Assembly (NCBI GenBank): GCA_008080565.1 | Contig: VIKE01000034.1 | Location: forward strand, 1-63,667 | Source of the DNA: Rhodocyclaceae bacterium | Lineage (GTDB): Bacteria > Pseudomonadota > Gammaproteobacteria > Burkholderiales > Rhodocyclaceae | DNA length: 63,667 nucleotides | Direction: 5' to 3' | Shown: positions 56,557 through 63,667 of the stretch, piece after piece | Layout: every line of letters begins with the position of its first letter | Numbering within the stretch: position 1 is the stretch's first letter | Program-made: the position numbers and the translations under genes | The notes under the pieces: model-generated | What the model saw: only the letters and a program-made list of their open reading frames with translations | Database searches by the model: none | What the model was told of the DNA's origin: nothing

Positions 56557-57369
56557 ATGTCCATTTTCATCAATAAGAACACCCGCATCATCACCCAGGG
56601 CATCACCGGCAAAACCGGCCAGTTCCATACGGAAAAGTGCCAGGAATACGCCAACGGCAAAGAGTGTTTTGTCGCTGGCGTGAACCCGAAGAAGGCCGAC
56701 GTGCCGCCCCCGGGTGCTGCCGCTGCGATCTGGGAAGCCGTTGAAGCCGACCTCGATCTGGCCATCTGTATCACCGAAGGCATCCCTGTCCGCGACATGC
56801 TCATCCTGCGCAACAAGATGAAGGCCAAGGAAGCCGCTGGCGGCAAGAAGACCCTGCTGCTCGGCCCGAACTGCCCTGGCCTGATCACCCCGGACGAAGT
56901 GAAGATCGGCATCATGCCGGGTCACATCCACCGCAAGGGTCGCATCGGCGTCGTTTCCCGTTCCGGCACCCTGACCTACGAAGCCGTTGGCCAGCTGACC
57001 GAAATCGGTCTCGGCCAATCGTCTGCAGTCGGTATCGGTGGTGACCCGATCAACGGTCTGAAGCACATCGACGTCATGAAGGCTTTCAACGACGATCCGG
57101 AAACCGACGCGGTCATCATGATCGGCGAAATCGGTGGTCCCGACGAAGCCGAAGCCGCCATGTGGTGCAAGGAAAACATGAAGAAGCCGATCGTTGGCTT
57201 CATCGCTGGTGTTACCGCTCCGGCCGGCAAGCGCATGGGTCACGCTGGTGCGTTGATCTCCGGCGGTGCAGACACGGCTGATGCCAAGCTGGAAATCATG
57301 GAAGCCTGTGGTTTCACCGTGACGCGCAACCCGTCCGAAATGGCCAAGCTGCTCAAGGCCTTGCTGTAA
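56557..57369 (+). CDS. sucD: Succinyl-CoA synthetase alpha subunit SucD with internal in-frame gap
   Basis: A 270-residue alpha subunit with the phosphorylated His in RMGHAGALISGG, LLLGPNCPGLITP and SRSGTLTYEAVGQ. Members normally have about 289-297 residues. The sequence jumps from FVAGVNPKKAD directly to VPPPGAAAAIWEAV, whereas relatives have about 27 further residues (the EGIP...VSVIYVP segment) between these blocks. So an in-frame loss at about 56699-56702 removes part of the CoA-binding Rossmann domain. Activity may be impaired, or the sequence may be faulty here. Confidence 0.9.
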   Translation: MSIFINKNTRIITQGITGKTGQFHTEKCQEYANGKECFVAGVNPKKADVPPPGAAAAIWEAVEADLDLAICITEGIPVRDMLILRNKMKAKEAAGGKKTLLLGPNCPGLITPDEVKIGIMPGHIHRKGRIGVVSRSGTLTYEAVGQLTEIGLGQSSAVGIGGDPINGLKHIDVMKAFNDDPETDAVIMIGEIGGPDEAEAAMWCKENMKKPIVGFIAGVTAPAGKRMGHAGALISGGADTADAKLEIMEACGFTVTRNPSEMAKLLKALL

Positions 57370-57390
57370 AATTCGAGCCTAGCTCAACCA

Positions 57391-57417
57391 AAAAGGCGGG
57401 CCGCGTGTCCGCCTTTT
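57391..57417 (+). terminator. Terminator of sucCD
   Basis: Stem AAAAGGCGG/CCGCCTTTT with a 9-base loop, followed by a run of T. It lies 15 bases before the terC start. Confidence 0.88.
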
Positions 57418-57432
57418 TTTCGCCTGGTTTTT

Positions 57433-58134
57433 ATGGAACTTGATTTAACTTCTGCCGTTTTTTGGGTTGCCGTCGGCCAGATCATCCTGATCGACATTGT
57501 GCTCTCCGGCGACAACGCCGTGGTCATTGCGCTGGCCTGCCGCAATCTTTCCCCCGAACAGCGCCGCACCGGCATTTTCTGGGGTGTTGCCGGCGCCGTC
57601 AGCCTGCGCGTAGTGCTGACTGTGTTTGCCGCGCTGGTCATGAACCTGCCGTGGCTCAAGCTCATTGGCGGCCTGCTGCTGGTGTGGATTGCCGTCAAGC
57701 TCATGCTGCCGGAGGACGAGGAAGGGCACGATATCGAGTCTTCGGCGAATCTTTGGGGGGCGGTGAAAACCATCGTCGTCGCCGATTTCGTGATGAGCCT
57801 GGACAACGTGATCGCCGTTGCCGGCGCCGCCCACGGCAGTCTGGCGCTGCTGCTTTTCGGGCTGGCGGTCAGCATCCCGCTGATTGTCTGGTCGAGCCAA
57901 CTGATCCTGCACTGGATGGAGCGTTTTCCGTCCATCGTCCTGTTTGGCGCTGCTTTGCTCGGCTACGTTGCCGGGCAAATGATTTTTTCCGATCCCGGCG
58001 TCACGGCGGCTCTGCCGCAGTTGCCGGATTGGTCGGCCAAGGTGGCCGGAATCGTCGGCGCGCTACTGGTTGTTATCGTCGGCCGCTGGCTGGAAAAACG
58101 GATTCTCGCCCGGCAGGATGTCACCATCGTTTAG
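57433..58134 (+). CDS. TerC family integral membrane protein
   Basis: A 233-residue protein with about seven transmembrane helices and the acidic intramembrane motifs DIVLSGDNAVVIAL and DFVMSLDNVIAVAGA typical of TerC/YjbE. Members are linked to metal (manganese, calcium) export or co-translocational metalation. It starts only 15 bases after the sucD terminator, with no clear Shine-Dalgarno. Confidence 0.9.
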   Translation: MELDLTSAVFWVAVGQIILIDIVLSGDNAVVIALACRNLSPEQRRTGIFWGVAGAVSLRVVLTVFAALVMNLPWLKLIGGLLLVWIAVKLMLPEDEEGHDIESSANLWGAVKTIVVADFVMSLDNVIAVAGAAHGSLALLLFGLAVSIPLIVWSSQLILHWMERFPSIVLFGAALLGYVAGQMIFSDPGVTAALPQLPDWSAKVAGIVGALLVVIVGRWLEKRILARQDVTIV

Positions 58135-58143
58135 GGGAAAATC

Positions 58144-59100
58144 GTGGCCTTGTTTCTTTCGGAAAATGACGTAAAAAACCTGTTGACCGTGGAAATGGCG
58201 CTCGAAGCGGTCGAGTCGGCGCATCGCGACCTGGCCAATGGCCTGGCCATCGATACCCCGCGGGCACGCAGCCGTCTGCCGCAGACAGTGCTGCATATTC
58301 TGCAGGGGGCCCTCCCGGCGCAGGGCGTGATCGGCTACAAGGCCTATACCAGCAACAAGAGCGGCAACCGTTTTCTGGTCCATCTGTTTGATGCCGCGAC
58401 CGGGCGGCTCAAGGCGGTCATCGAGGCCGACTATCTGGGCATGATCCGCACCGGGGCAGCGAGCGGCGTCGCGGCACGCTGGCTGGCCCGGCCCGACGCC
58501 AGCGTGGCTGGCGTATTCGGCGCAGGCTGGCAGGCTGAGGGCCATGTTCGGGCAATCTGTGCCGCCTTGCCGCTGGAGCGCGTCAAGGTATTCAGCCGCA
58601 AGGCCGACAAACTGCAGGATTTCTGCCGGCGCATGAGCGAAACGACAGGTGTTGCCGTCGAGCCGGCCGACAGTGCCGAAGAAACCGTGCGCGGCAGCGA
58701 TATCATCGGGACAGTGACGACGGCGGCGCTGCCGCTGTTCGATGCCGCCTGGCTGGAGCCTGGCGTGCACATCAACGCTGCCGGGTCCAATTCGCTGATT
58801 CGGCAAGAGTTGTCGGAGGCGACGATCCGGCGCTGCGATCTGGTCACCGTCGACGCGGTACCGACGGCCCTGGCCGAGGCCGGCGACTTGCTCCCCTTGC
58901 TGGAGAAGGGGCGCCTGAACTCGCGCCAACTGGTCGAGCTTGGTGAAGTGATCGTCGGGCGCCATGCCGGGCGGGCGTCGGCAGAGCAGATTACGCTGTT
59001 TGAGTCGCAGGGAATGGCCATCCAGGATCTGGCCGTGGCGTTGCGCGTGCTGGCGGCTGCCGAGGCCAGCGGGCTTGGCCGTCAAATGCCCATGGAATGA
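58144..59100 (+). CDS. Ornithine cyclodeaminase/mu-crystallin family protein
   Basis: A 318-residue NAD(P)-dependent enzyme of the OCD family with the Rossmann motif GVFGAGWQAEGHVRA and GMIRTGAASGVAAR. Members include ornithine cyclodeaminase, alanine dehydrogenase and ketimine reductases; the substrate is undecided. The start is GTG with AGGGG upstream. Element copy 12 (58165-58196) encodes ENDVKNLLTVEMAL at its N-terminus. Confidence 0.88.
   Translation: MALFLSENDVKNLLTVEMALEAVESAHRDLANGLAIDTPRARSRLPQTVLHILQGALPAQGVIGYKAYTSNKSGNRFLVHLFDAATGRLKAVIEADYLGMIRTGAASGVAARWLARPDASVAGVFGAGWQAEGHVRAICAALPLERVKVFSRKADKLQDFCRRMSETTGVAVEPADSAEETVRGSDIIGTVTTAALPLFDAAWLEPGVHINAAGSNSLIRQELSEATIRRCDLVTVDAVPTALAEAGDLLPLLEKGRLNSRQLVELGEVIVGRHAGRASAEQITLFESQGMAIQDLAVALRVLAAAEASGLGRQMPME
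58165..58196 (+). repeat. Dispersed GTTGACC element, copy 12 (inside the OCD-family gene)
   Basis: AATGACGTAAAAAA then CCTGTTGACCGTGGAAA; the arm is weak but the core is good. It is in frame as VKNLLTVEM. Confidence 0.6.
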
Positions 59101-59302
59101 GGTTTGACCGAAACGCAACGGCAGGTAAGAATGGCACGGTTTTGTGCCTCCTGTTTTACGGTGGCACAGCCATCGGCGGAGGAAAAATGTTCGGGGTAGC
59201 GTGGAATTCAGCTGATATGTATCGCGGGACGCGAGCCGTTCCGCTGGTGCCTTTCGCTGAAAATTCGCCGCGCCGTGCATGTCTGTGGCCAGGGTTTCCG
59301 CG

Positions 59303-60124
59303 ATGAAACTGGCGGACGCCCTGGAAATCGTGATGCGCACCGATCCGGGCATGATCCGTTCGCATAACGAAGATGCCATCTACGCCGATGCCGGACTCGG
59401 CGTGGCCATCCTGGCCGATGGCATGGGCGGTTATAACGCTGGCGAGGTGGCCAGTGGCCTGGCAACGACCCGACTGGCCGAGGACATGGCGGGCGTCATC
59501 AATTCCCCTGCCGTTCTTGACAAGGGACTGAATGACGCAGCCCTCGTCGAAGAGCATATCGTCAATGAAGTGAAGGCGGCCAATCTGGCCATCTTCAATG
59601 CGGCCCAAAGTTGCTCCCAGTACACCGGCATGGGCACGACGCTGGTTCTGGCGTGGTTCTACGACAATCGGATGTGTGTCGCCCACGTTGGCGATTCGCG
59701 CCTGTATCGTCTGCGTGGCGACAATTTCGAGCAGTTGACGCGCGACCATTCCCTCTTACAGGAACAGCTTGATAATGGCATTATCACTGCTGAACAGGCG
59801 CGCTATGCGGAAAACCGGAATCTGGTGACCAGAGCGCTCGGGGTCGATCCCGAGGTTGAGGTTGAAGTCCACGATTACGACGTGCGCTCAGGTGACATCG
59901 TGTTGCTGTGTTCCGATGGCCTGAACGACATGATCGAGGATCACGATATTGCGGTGACGCTGCAAACGCTGGGTAGCAATCTCGCTTTGGCGGCGGATCA
60001 TCTGGTGCATATGACCAATGCCAACGGTGGACGGGATAATGTGTCGGTCATTTTGATCAAGGTTGTCGGCGATTTCGCATCGCCCAAGGGTTGGTGGCAG
60101 CGGCTACTGACCCGTTTGCAGTGA
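59303..60124 (+). CDS. PPM-family (PP2C) protein serine/threonine phosphatase
   Basis: A 273-residue phosphatase with the metal-binding motifs RSHNEDAI (18-25), LADGMGGYNAGE (near 38), GTTLVLAW, AHVGDSRLYRLR and GGRDNVSVILIK. I take ATG 59303 (MKLADALEIV) with AGGG 8 bases upstream; ATG 59279 in the same frame adds 8 residues. It is followed 15 bases later by an FHA gene, a classic partner. No kinase gene is visible in the window. Confidence 0.92.
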   Translation: MKLADALEIVMRTDPGMIRSHNEDAIYADAGLGVAILADGMGGYNAGEVASGLATTRLAEDMAGVINSPAVLDKGLNDAALVEEHIVNEVKAANLAIFNAAQSCSQYTGMGTTLVLAWFYDNRMCVAHVGDSRLYRLRGDNFEQLTRDHSLLQEQLDNGIITAEQARYAENRNLVTRALGVDPEVEVEVHDYDVRSGDIVLLCSDGLNDMIEDHDIAVTLQTLGSNLALAADHLVHMTNANGGRDNVSVILIKVVGDFASPKGWWQRLLTRLQ

Positions 60125-60139
60125 TTTGGGGAAGGCAAG

Positions 60140-60844
60140 ATGGCAAAACTGATCCTCTCGATGGATGGTCTGGTGCTCAAGGAAATTCAGCTCAATCAGG
60201 AGCGCCTGACCATTGGTCGCAAGCCGCAGAACGATATCCAGATCGACAATCTGGCGATCTCGGGCGAGCACGCCGTGGTCGTTACCATTCTCGCCGATTC
60301 CTTTCTTGAAGACCTGAACAGCACCAACGGAACGCTGGTCAATGGCCAGCCGATCAAGAAGCACTTCCTGCGCAACAACGACATCATCGAACTCGGCAAG
60401 TACAAACTGAAGTACATGGCCGATCTGCAGGCTGGTGCCGCCGCCAGCGATTTCGAAAAGAACGCGGCGATCCGTTCGGGTTCTCTTAAATTGCCTTCTG
60501 AACTGCAACTGGCGCCAACGGACACCATGACCCGGTCGAGTATCGGCATGGCCTCCCAACCCAAGGCACCGGTGCCGGGTATGTCCGCCGCCATACAGCT
60601 CCTCAACGGCCCGAATGCCGGCAAGGAACTTGATCTGACCAAGACGCTGACCACCCTGGGCAAGCCCGGTTTGCAGGTGGCGGTGATCGCCAAGCGGCCG
60701 CACGGTTATTTCATCACCCATGTCGAAGGGCGGCAGTTCCCCATCGTCAATGGCAAGGCGCTCGATGCGCAGGCCGTTCCGCTGGGTGACCACGATGTCA
60801 TCGAGATTGCCGGCATCAAGATGGAATTCTTCCTGAAGGGCTGA
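60140..60844 (+). CDS. FHA-domain protein
   Basis: A 234-residue protein with an N-terminal FHA domain (LTIGRKPQNDIQID, SGEHAVV, NSTNGTLVNG) that should bind phosphothreonine, a linker and a second FHA-like domain (about 150-234, ending in DVIEIAGIKMEFF) lacking the canonical phospho-binding residues. It probably reads a phosphorylation state that the upstream PPM phosphatase resets. Confidence 0.9.
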   Translation: MAKLILSMDGLVLKEIQLNQERLTIGRKPQNDIQIDNLAISGEHAVVVTILADSFLEDLNSTNGTLVNGQPIKKHFLRNNDIIELGKYKLKYMADLQAGAAASDFEKNAAIRSGSLKLPSELQLAPTDTMTRSSIGMASQPKAPVPGMSAAIQLLNGPNAGKELDLTKTLTTLGKPGLQVAVIAKRPHGYFITHVEGRQFPIVNGKALDAQAVPLGDHDVIEIAGIKMEFFLKG

Positions 60845-60963
60845 AAACGGTTGTTTTTTGGCCTGCTGGCTGGGCTGCCCACGGGGTGCAGGGTTACAAT
60901 CCGAGTCGGCCAGCACCCGGGTGACCCGAGGGGCGGCCCAACTTATCGGCAGGCCCAACAAGC

Positions 60964-61731
60964 ATGAAGCTCCGCGTACTCGGCTGCAGTGGTGGCATCG
61001 GTGGCAGACACCAGAGAACCACGTCGTTTCTCGTTGACCACGACATCCTGATCGATGCCGGTACTGGCGTCGGCGAATTGTCGATAGCGGAACTGGCGGC
61101 CATCGATCACGTTTTCCTGACGCATGCCCATCTCGATCACATTGCTGCGCTACCAATGATGATCGATACCGTGGCTGATCGCCGCGGCAAGCCGCTCACC
61201 GTGTACGGCACCGAGGCGGTGCTCGACAGCCTGCGCAAGCATATTTTTAACTGGGCGATCTGGCCTGACTTTTCCGAAGTTCCCTCGGCCGAGCAGCCCT
61301 TCATGCGCTATCGCAGCATCAAATTGGCAGAGACAGTTTCGCTGGCCGGGCGCCATGTTTCGGCTTTGCCGGCCAATCACACCGTGCCGGCTGTTGGCTA
61401 TTGCCTCGATTCCGGTGCCGCCAGTCTGGTGTTTTCTGGCGATACCGGGCCGTGCGAAGCGTTCTGGCAGGCCGTGAATGTCATTCCCAACCTGCGTCAT
61501 CTGATCATCGAGTGCGCCTTCCCCAACCGTGAGTCGCGCCTGGCAGAGATGTCCAAGCACTATTGGCCGGACGTGCTGGCGGCGGAACTGAACAAATTGA
61601 CGCGCCCCTGCCAGATTCACATTTCGCATCTGAAACCAGGGCAGGTCGAGGCGACCATGGAGGAAATCAACCGCTGTCTTCAGGCGTTTTCTCCCGGCAT
61701 GCTGCAAAACAACCAGATTTTCGAGTTCTGA
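60964..61731 (+). CDS. Metallo-beta-lactamase-fold phosphodiesterase (class II cNMP PDE-like)
   Basis: A 255-residue MBL-fold hydrolase with the metal motif THAHLDHIAALP (near residue 52) and further histidines at NHTVPAVGY and ISHLKPGQ. Fold and length resemble bacterial class II 3',5'-cyclic nucleotide phosphodiesterases, so cAMP hydrolysis is plausible, and a cAMP-making cyclase is encoded at 14551-15843. RNase Z-like activity is the alternative. Confidence 0.82.
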   Translation: MKLRVLGCSGGIGGRHQRTTSFLVDHDILIDAGTGVGELSIAELAAIDHVFLTHAHLDHIAALPMMIDTVADRRGKPLTVYGTEAVLDSLRKHIFNWAIWPDFSEVPSAEQPFMRYRSIKLAETVSLAGRHVSALPANHTVPAVGYCLDSGAASLVFSGDTGPCEAFWQAVNVIPNLRHLIIECAFPNRESRLAEMSKHYWPDVLAAELNKLTRPCQIHISHLKPGQVEATMEEINRCLQAFSPGMLQNNQIFEF

Positions 61732-61746
61732 CTGAGACGCCCTTTC

Positions 61747-63333
61747 ATGGAAACCTCGGACGACCTGTTTCGCCGCCTGGAACAGCTCAACGATATCGGT
61801 GCATCGCTGTCCAGCGAGCACAACATCAAGCTGCTGCTCGAAAAAATTGTCCTCGCCGCCAAGCAGATCACCCGGGCCGATGGCGGCACGCTCTATCTGC
61901 TGTCGGACGACAAGCGCCACTTGCATTTCGAAATCGTCCGCACCAATTCGCTCAACCTGGCCTTTGGTGGCTCCAGCGATCAGCCCACCTCGGGCAAGTT
62001 TCCCGACTTGCCGCTCTATCGCCACGATGGCTCTGCCAACGACTGCATGGTCGCCGCCTACGCAGCCATAACGGGCAAGACAGTCAATATCGCCGACGCC
62101 TACAGCGCCGAAGGATTCGATTTTTCCGGTACGCGCCAGTTCGACGCGCGCACCGGCTATCGCTCGCAGTCTTTCCTTACCGTGCCGATGAAGGATCACG
62201 AGGGCGAGATCATCGGCGTGCTGCAACTGATCAATGCCCTCAGCCCGACCGAAGGGACGGTCAGCGAATTCTCCCAGGCCGACCAGCGCCTCGCCGAATC
62301 GCTTGCCTCCCAGGCCGCCATCGCGCTCAGCAACCGGCAACTCGTCGAGCAACTGGAAGCGCTCTTCGAATCCTTCGTCAAGCTCATCAATCTGGCCATC
62401 GACGAAAAGTCGCCCTACACCGGCGGCCACTGTCAGCGCGTGCCGGAACTGACCATGATGCTCGCCGAGGCCGCCGACGCCACCACCACGGGCCCCCTCG
62501 CCGATTTCAAACTGACCGACAAGGATCGTTACGAACTGCGCATCGCCGCCCTGCTCCATGATTGCGGCAAGGTCACGACGCCGGTGCACATCGTGGACAA
62601 GGCGACCAAACTGCAAACCATTTACGACCGCATCCATCTCATCGACACGCGTTTTGAGGTCGTCAGGCGCGATGCCGAGATCCGTAAATGGAAAAGCATC
62701 GCCGAAGGCATGGCACCGGCCGAGGCCGAGCGACGCTATTTTGATTTTTGCCAGAAAATTCCGGTTGACCGTGGAATCCTGCATCGCGCCAATATCGGCT
62801 GCGAAAAGATGGCCGACGAAGACATCGCGCAGGTCCGGCGAATCGCCACCGAATATCGCTGGTGCAACGCCGACGGCGAGGAAGTCCCATTCCTCAGCGA
62901 CGACGAACTCGAGAACCTGACCATCCGTTCCGGTACGCTGACTCGCGCCGAGCGCGACATCATTAACCACCACATCGTCGCCACCATCAAGATGCTCGAA
63001 CAATTACCGTGGCCGCGACACCTCAAAAACGTCCCCGAATACGCAGGTGGCCACCACGAACGGATGGACGGCAAAGGCTACCCGAAAGGCCTCAAGCGCG
63101 AAGACATGAGCTGGCAGGCAAGGATTATGGGCATTGCCGACATCTTCGAAGCGCTTACCGCCAAGGATCGGCCGTACAAAGAAGGCATGAAACTCTCGGA
63201 GGCGCTGGGCATCCTTGAACGTTTCAGCCGCAACGGCCATATCGACCCCGTGCTGCACCAAGTTTTCATCAGTAGCGAGGTGTACCGCCGATACGCCCAT
63301 GCTTTCCTGAAAACCCATCAGGTTGACTGCTGA
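61747..63333 (+). CDS. GAF/HD-GYP domain c-di-GMP phosphodiesterase-type protein
   Basis: A 528-residue soluble protein: an N-terminal GAF domain (about 1-195), a linker helix and an HD-GYP domain. HD is in LLHDCGKV (near 270) and the GYP block is HHERMDGKGYPKGL (near 435). The 160 residues between them hold an insertion region in which element copy 13 (62741-62776) encodes YFDFCQKIPVDRGI. HD-GYP proteins hydrolyse c-di-GMP. It lies upstream of a pilin gene and may affect pilus or surface behaviour. Confidence 0.92.
   Translation: METSDDLFRRLEQLNDIGASLSSEHNIKLLLEKIVLAAKQITRADGGTLYLLSDDKRHLHFEIVRTNSLNLAFGGSSDQPTSGKFPDLPLYRHDGSANDCMVAAYAAITGKTVNIADAYSAEGFDFSGTRQFDARTGYRSQSFLTVPMKDHEGEIIGVLQLINALSPTEGTVSEFSQADQRLAESLASQAAIALSNRQLVEQLEALFESFVKLINLAIDEKSPYTGGHCQRVPELTMMLAEAADATTTGPLADFKLTDKDRYELRIAALLHDCGKVTTPVHIVDKATKLQTIYDRIHLIDTRFEVVRRDAEIRKWKSIAEGMAPAEAERRYFDFCQKIPVDRGILHRANIGCEKMADEDIAQVRRIATEYRWCNADGEEVPFLSDDELENLTIRSGTLTRAERDIINHHIVATIKMLEQLPWPRHLKNVPEYAGGHHERMDGKGYPKGLKREDMSWQARIMGIADIFEALTAKDRPYKEGMKLSEALGILERFSRNGHIDPVLHQVFISSEVYRRYAHAFLKTHQVDC
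62741..62776 (+). repeat. Dispersed GTTGACC element, copy 13 (inside the HD-GYP gene)
   Basis: TTGATTTTTGCCAGAAAA then TTCCGGTTGACCGTGGAA. In frame as DFCQKIPVDRG; the PVDRG peptide matches TVDRG from the lptC copy, which is read in the same frame. Confidence 0.85.
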
Positions 63334-63620
63334 GTCTTCGTCGAACTAGCTAGCTGGTGTTGTATTTGCCATATTTCACGGTCTGAAATCGCTATGCCTG
63401 CCGCATTGCGTCTACCCGGAGTGACGCAAATTGGCATGTCTTTCGATGTGTCTGGATGCCACGTTTTTTTACAGTTGGCAACAAAAGTCGCCAAAGCCAT
63501 GAATGACAAGGGATTTGCGAAAACCAGGGGGCCATTCATGCTGCGTTTCCAGACCCTGGCACGGAAACTGTTATAGGTAACTCAGCGGCTTTCCCGCCTT
63601 GTCACTTAAAGGAGATTCAA
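63334..63620 (+). other. Intergenic region upstream of the pilin gene (287 bases)
   Basis: No gene or RNA recognised. It contains AGCTAGCT near 63346-63353 and a lower GC level than its neighbours. A possible sigma-54 promoter lies at 63557-63571. Confidence 0.5.
63557..63571 (+). promoter_or_regulatory. Sigma-54-like promoter for the pilin gene
   Basis: TGGCACGGAAACTGTT has a perfect -24 block (TGGCACG) and a -12 GT at the right spacing, where GC is expected. It lies about 50 bases before the pilin ATG, as in other pilA genes. Confidence 0.4.
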
Positions 63621-63667
63621 ATGAAGAACGTTCAAAAAGGTTTTACGCTGATCGAACTGATGATCGT
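63621..63667 (+). CDS. Type IV pilin, 5' end only (partial)
   Basis: The first 15 codons read MKNVQKGFTLIELMI, a classic type IVa prepilin leader and N-terminal helix with the cleavage site KG/FTLIE. AAAGGAG lies 6 bases before the ATG. The gene runs off the window, so the pilin type cannot be told. It differs from the MSHA-like prepilins earlier in the window. Confidence 0.88.
   Translation, partial: MKNVQKGFTLIELMI

Noticed and set aside
59130..59148. TGGCACGGTTTTGTGCC upstream of the PPM phosphatase as a sigma-54 promoter
   Set aside because: The -24 block is good, but the GC is one base too far (N11 instead of N10) and the distance to the start is long.
61150..63003. A 617-codon antisense open frame over the MBL-fold and HD-GYP genes
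   Set aside because: Antisense shadow of two strongly motif-supported genes.

Overview
The window is GC-rich, densely packed bacterial DNA with short gaps and many ATGA or TGATG overlaps. Gene content points to a betaproteobacterium of the Rhodocyclaceae, close to Dechloromonas or Azospira: two tandem phasins, an mla-murA-his-hinT-tat block in the order common in Betaproteobacteria, a short-form HisG, a paired CHR chromate transporter, PaaK, and an MSHA-type pilus locus. This assignment is from gene order and protein style, not from a database search. No rRNA, tRNA, CRISPR array, insertion sequence or prophage was seen, and no gene-free stretch exceeds 300 bases.

Layout. 1-5700: hrpA, an EI24-family membrane protein and a MoCF-domain protein. 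5700-7130: two phasins on the minus strand behind a near-consensus sigma-70 promoter. 7245-9941: lptA-lptC-kdsC-kdsD (LPS transport and Kdo synthesis), divergent from a Kef-type antiporter. 12067-30569: a large MSHA-like type IV pilus locus (NtrC-type regulator, MshM, L, N, E, G, I, J, a small periplasmic protein, an 869-residue giant minor pilin, a prepilin), then a class III adenylate cyclase, a membrane histidine kinase and a second prepilin gene behind a sigma-54 promoter. 30669-37272: mlaF-E-D-A-C-B, an ABC-2 exporter, a BolA protein and murA. 37496: a cold-shock protein. 37815-45867: the histidine genes, interrupted between hisD and hisB by a chromate-transporter pair and by hisC plus a CZB-domain gene on the opposite strand. 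45864-50416: hinT, tatABC, a glutamine amidotransferase, a Deg-type protease and a Nif3 protein. 50551-59100: a FimV-like protein, a FAH-family hydrolase, paaK, a MATE exporter, sucCD, terC and an ornithine-cyclodeaminase-family gene. 59303-63333: a signalling cluster (PPM phosphatase, FHA protein, metallo-beta-lactamase-fold phosphodiesterase, GAF/HD-GYP protein), then the first bases of a type IV pilin.

The most unusual signal is a dispersed short element of about 35 bp. It has an AT-rich arm containing TTTGGCCAAA followed by the core TTTCCGGTTGACCGTGG. I find 13 clear copies on both strands, roughly one per 5 kb, plus several degenerate ones. Some lie between genes; others lie inside conserved genes (lptC, mshI, mlaB, hisC, tatC, an OCD gene, an HD-GYP gene), where they are read through in several reading frames. 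One copy forms the end of hisD and the start codon of the next gene. The design of a core plus A/T tracts recalls DNA uptake signal sequences, but that is a hypothesis.

Four conserved genes carry small lesions: a phasin with a frame-shifting 4-bp duplication right after its ATG, mlaA with an out-of-frame internal deletion, hisI/hisE with their junction missing, and sucD with an in-frame gap of about 27 codons. These are either real lesions or sequence/assembly faults, and they matter to anyone using these protein models.
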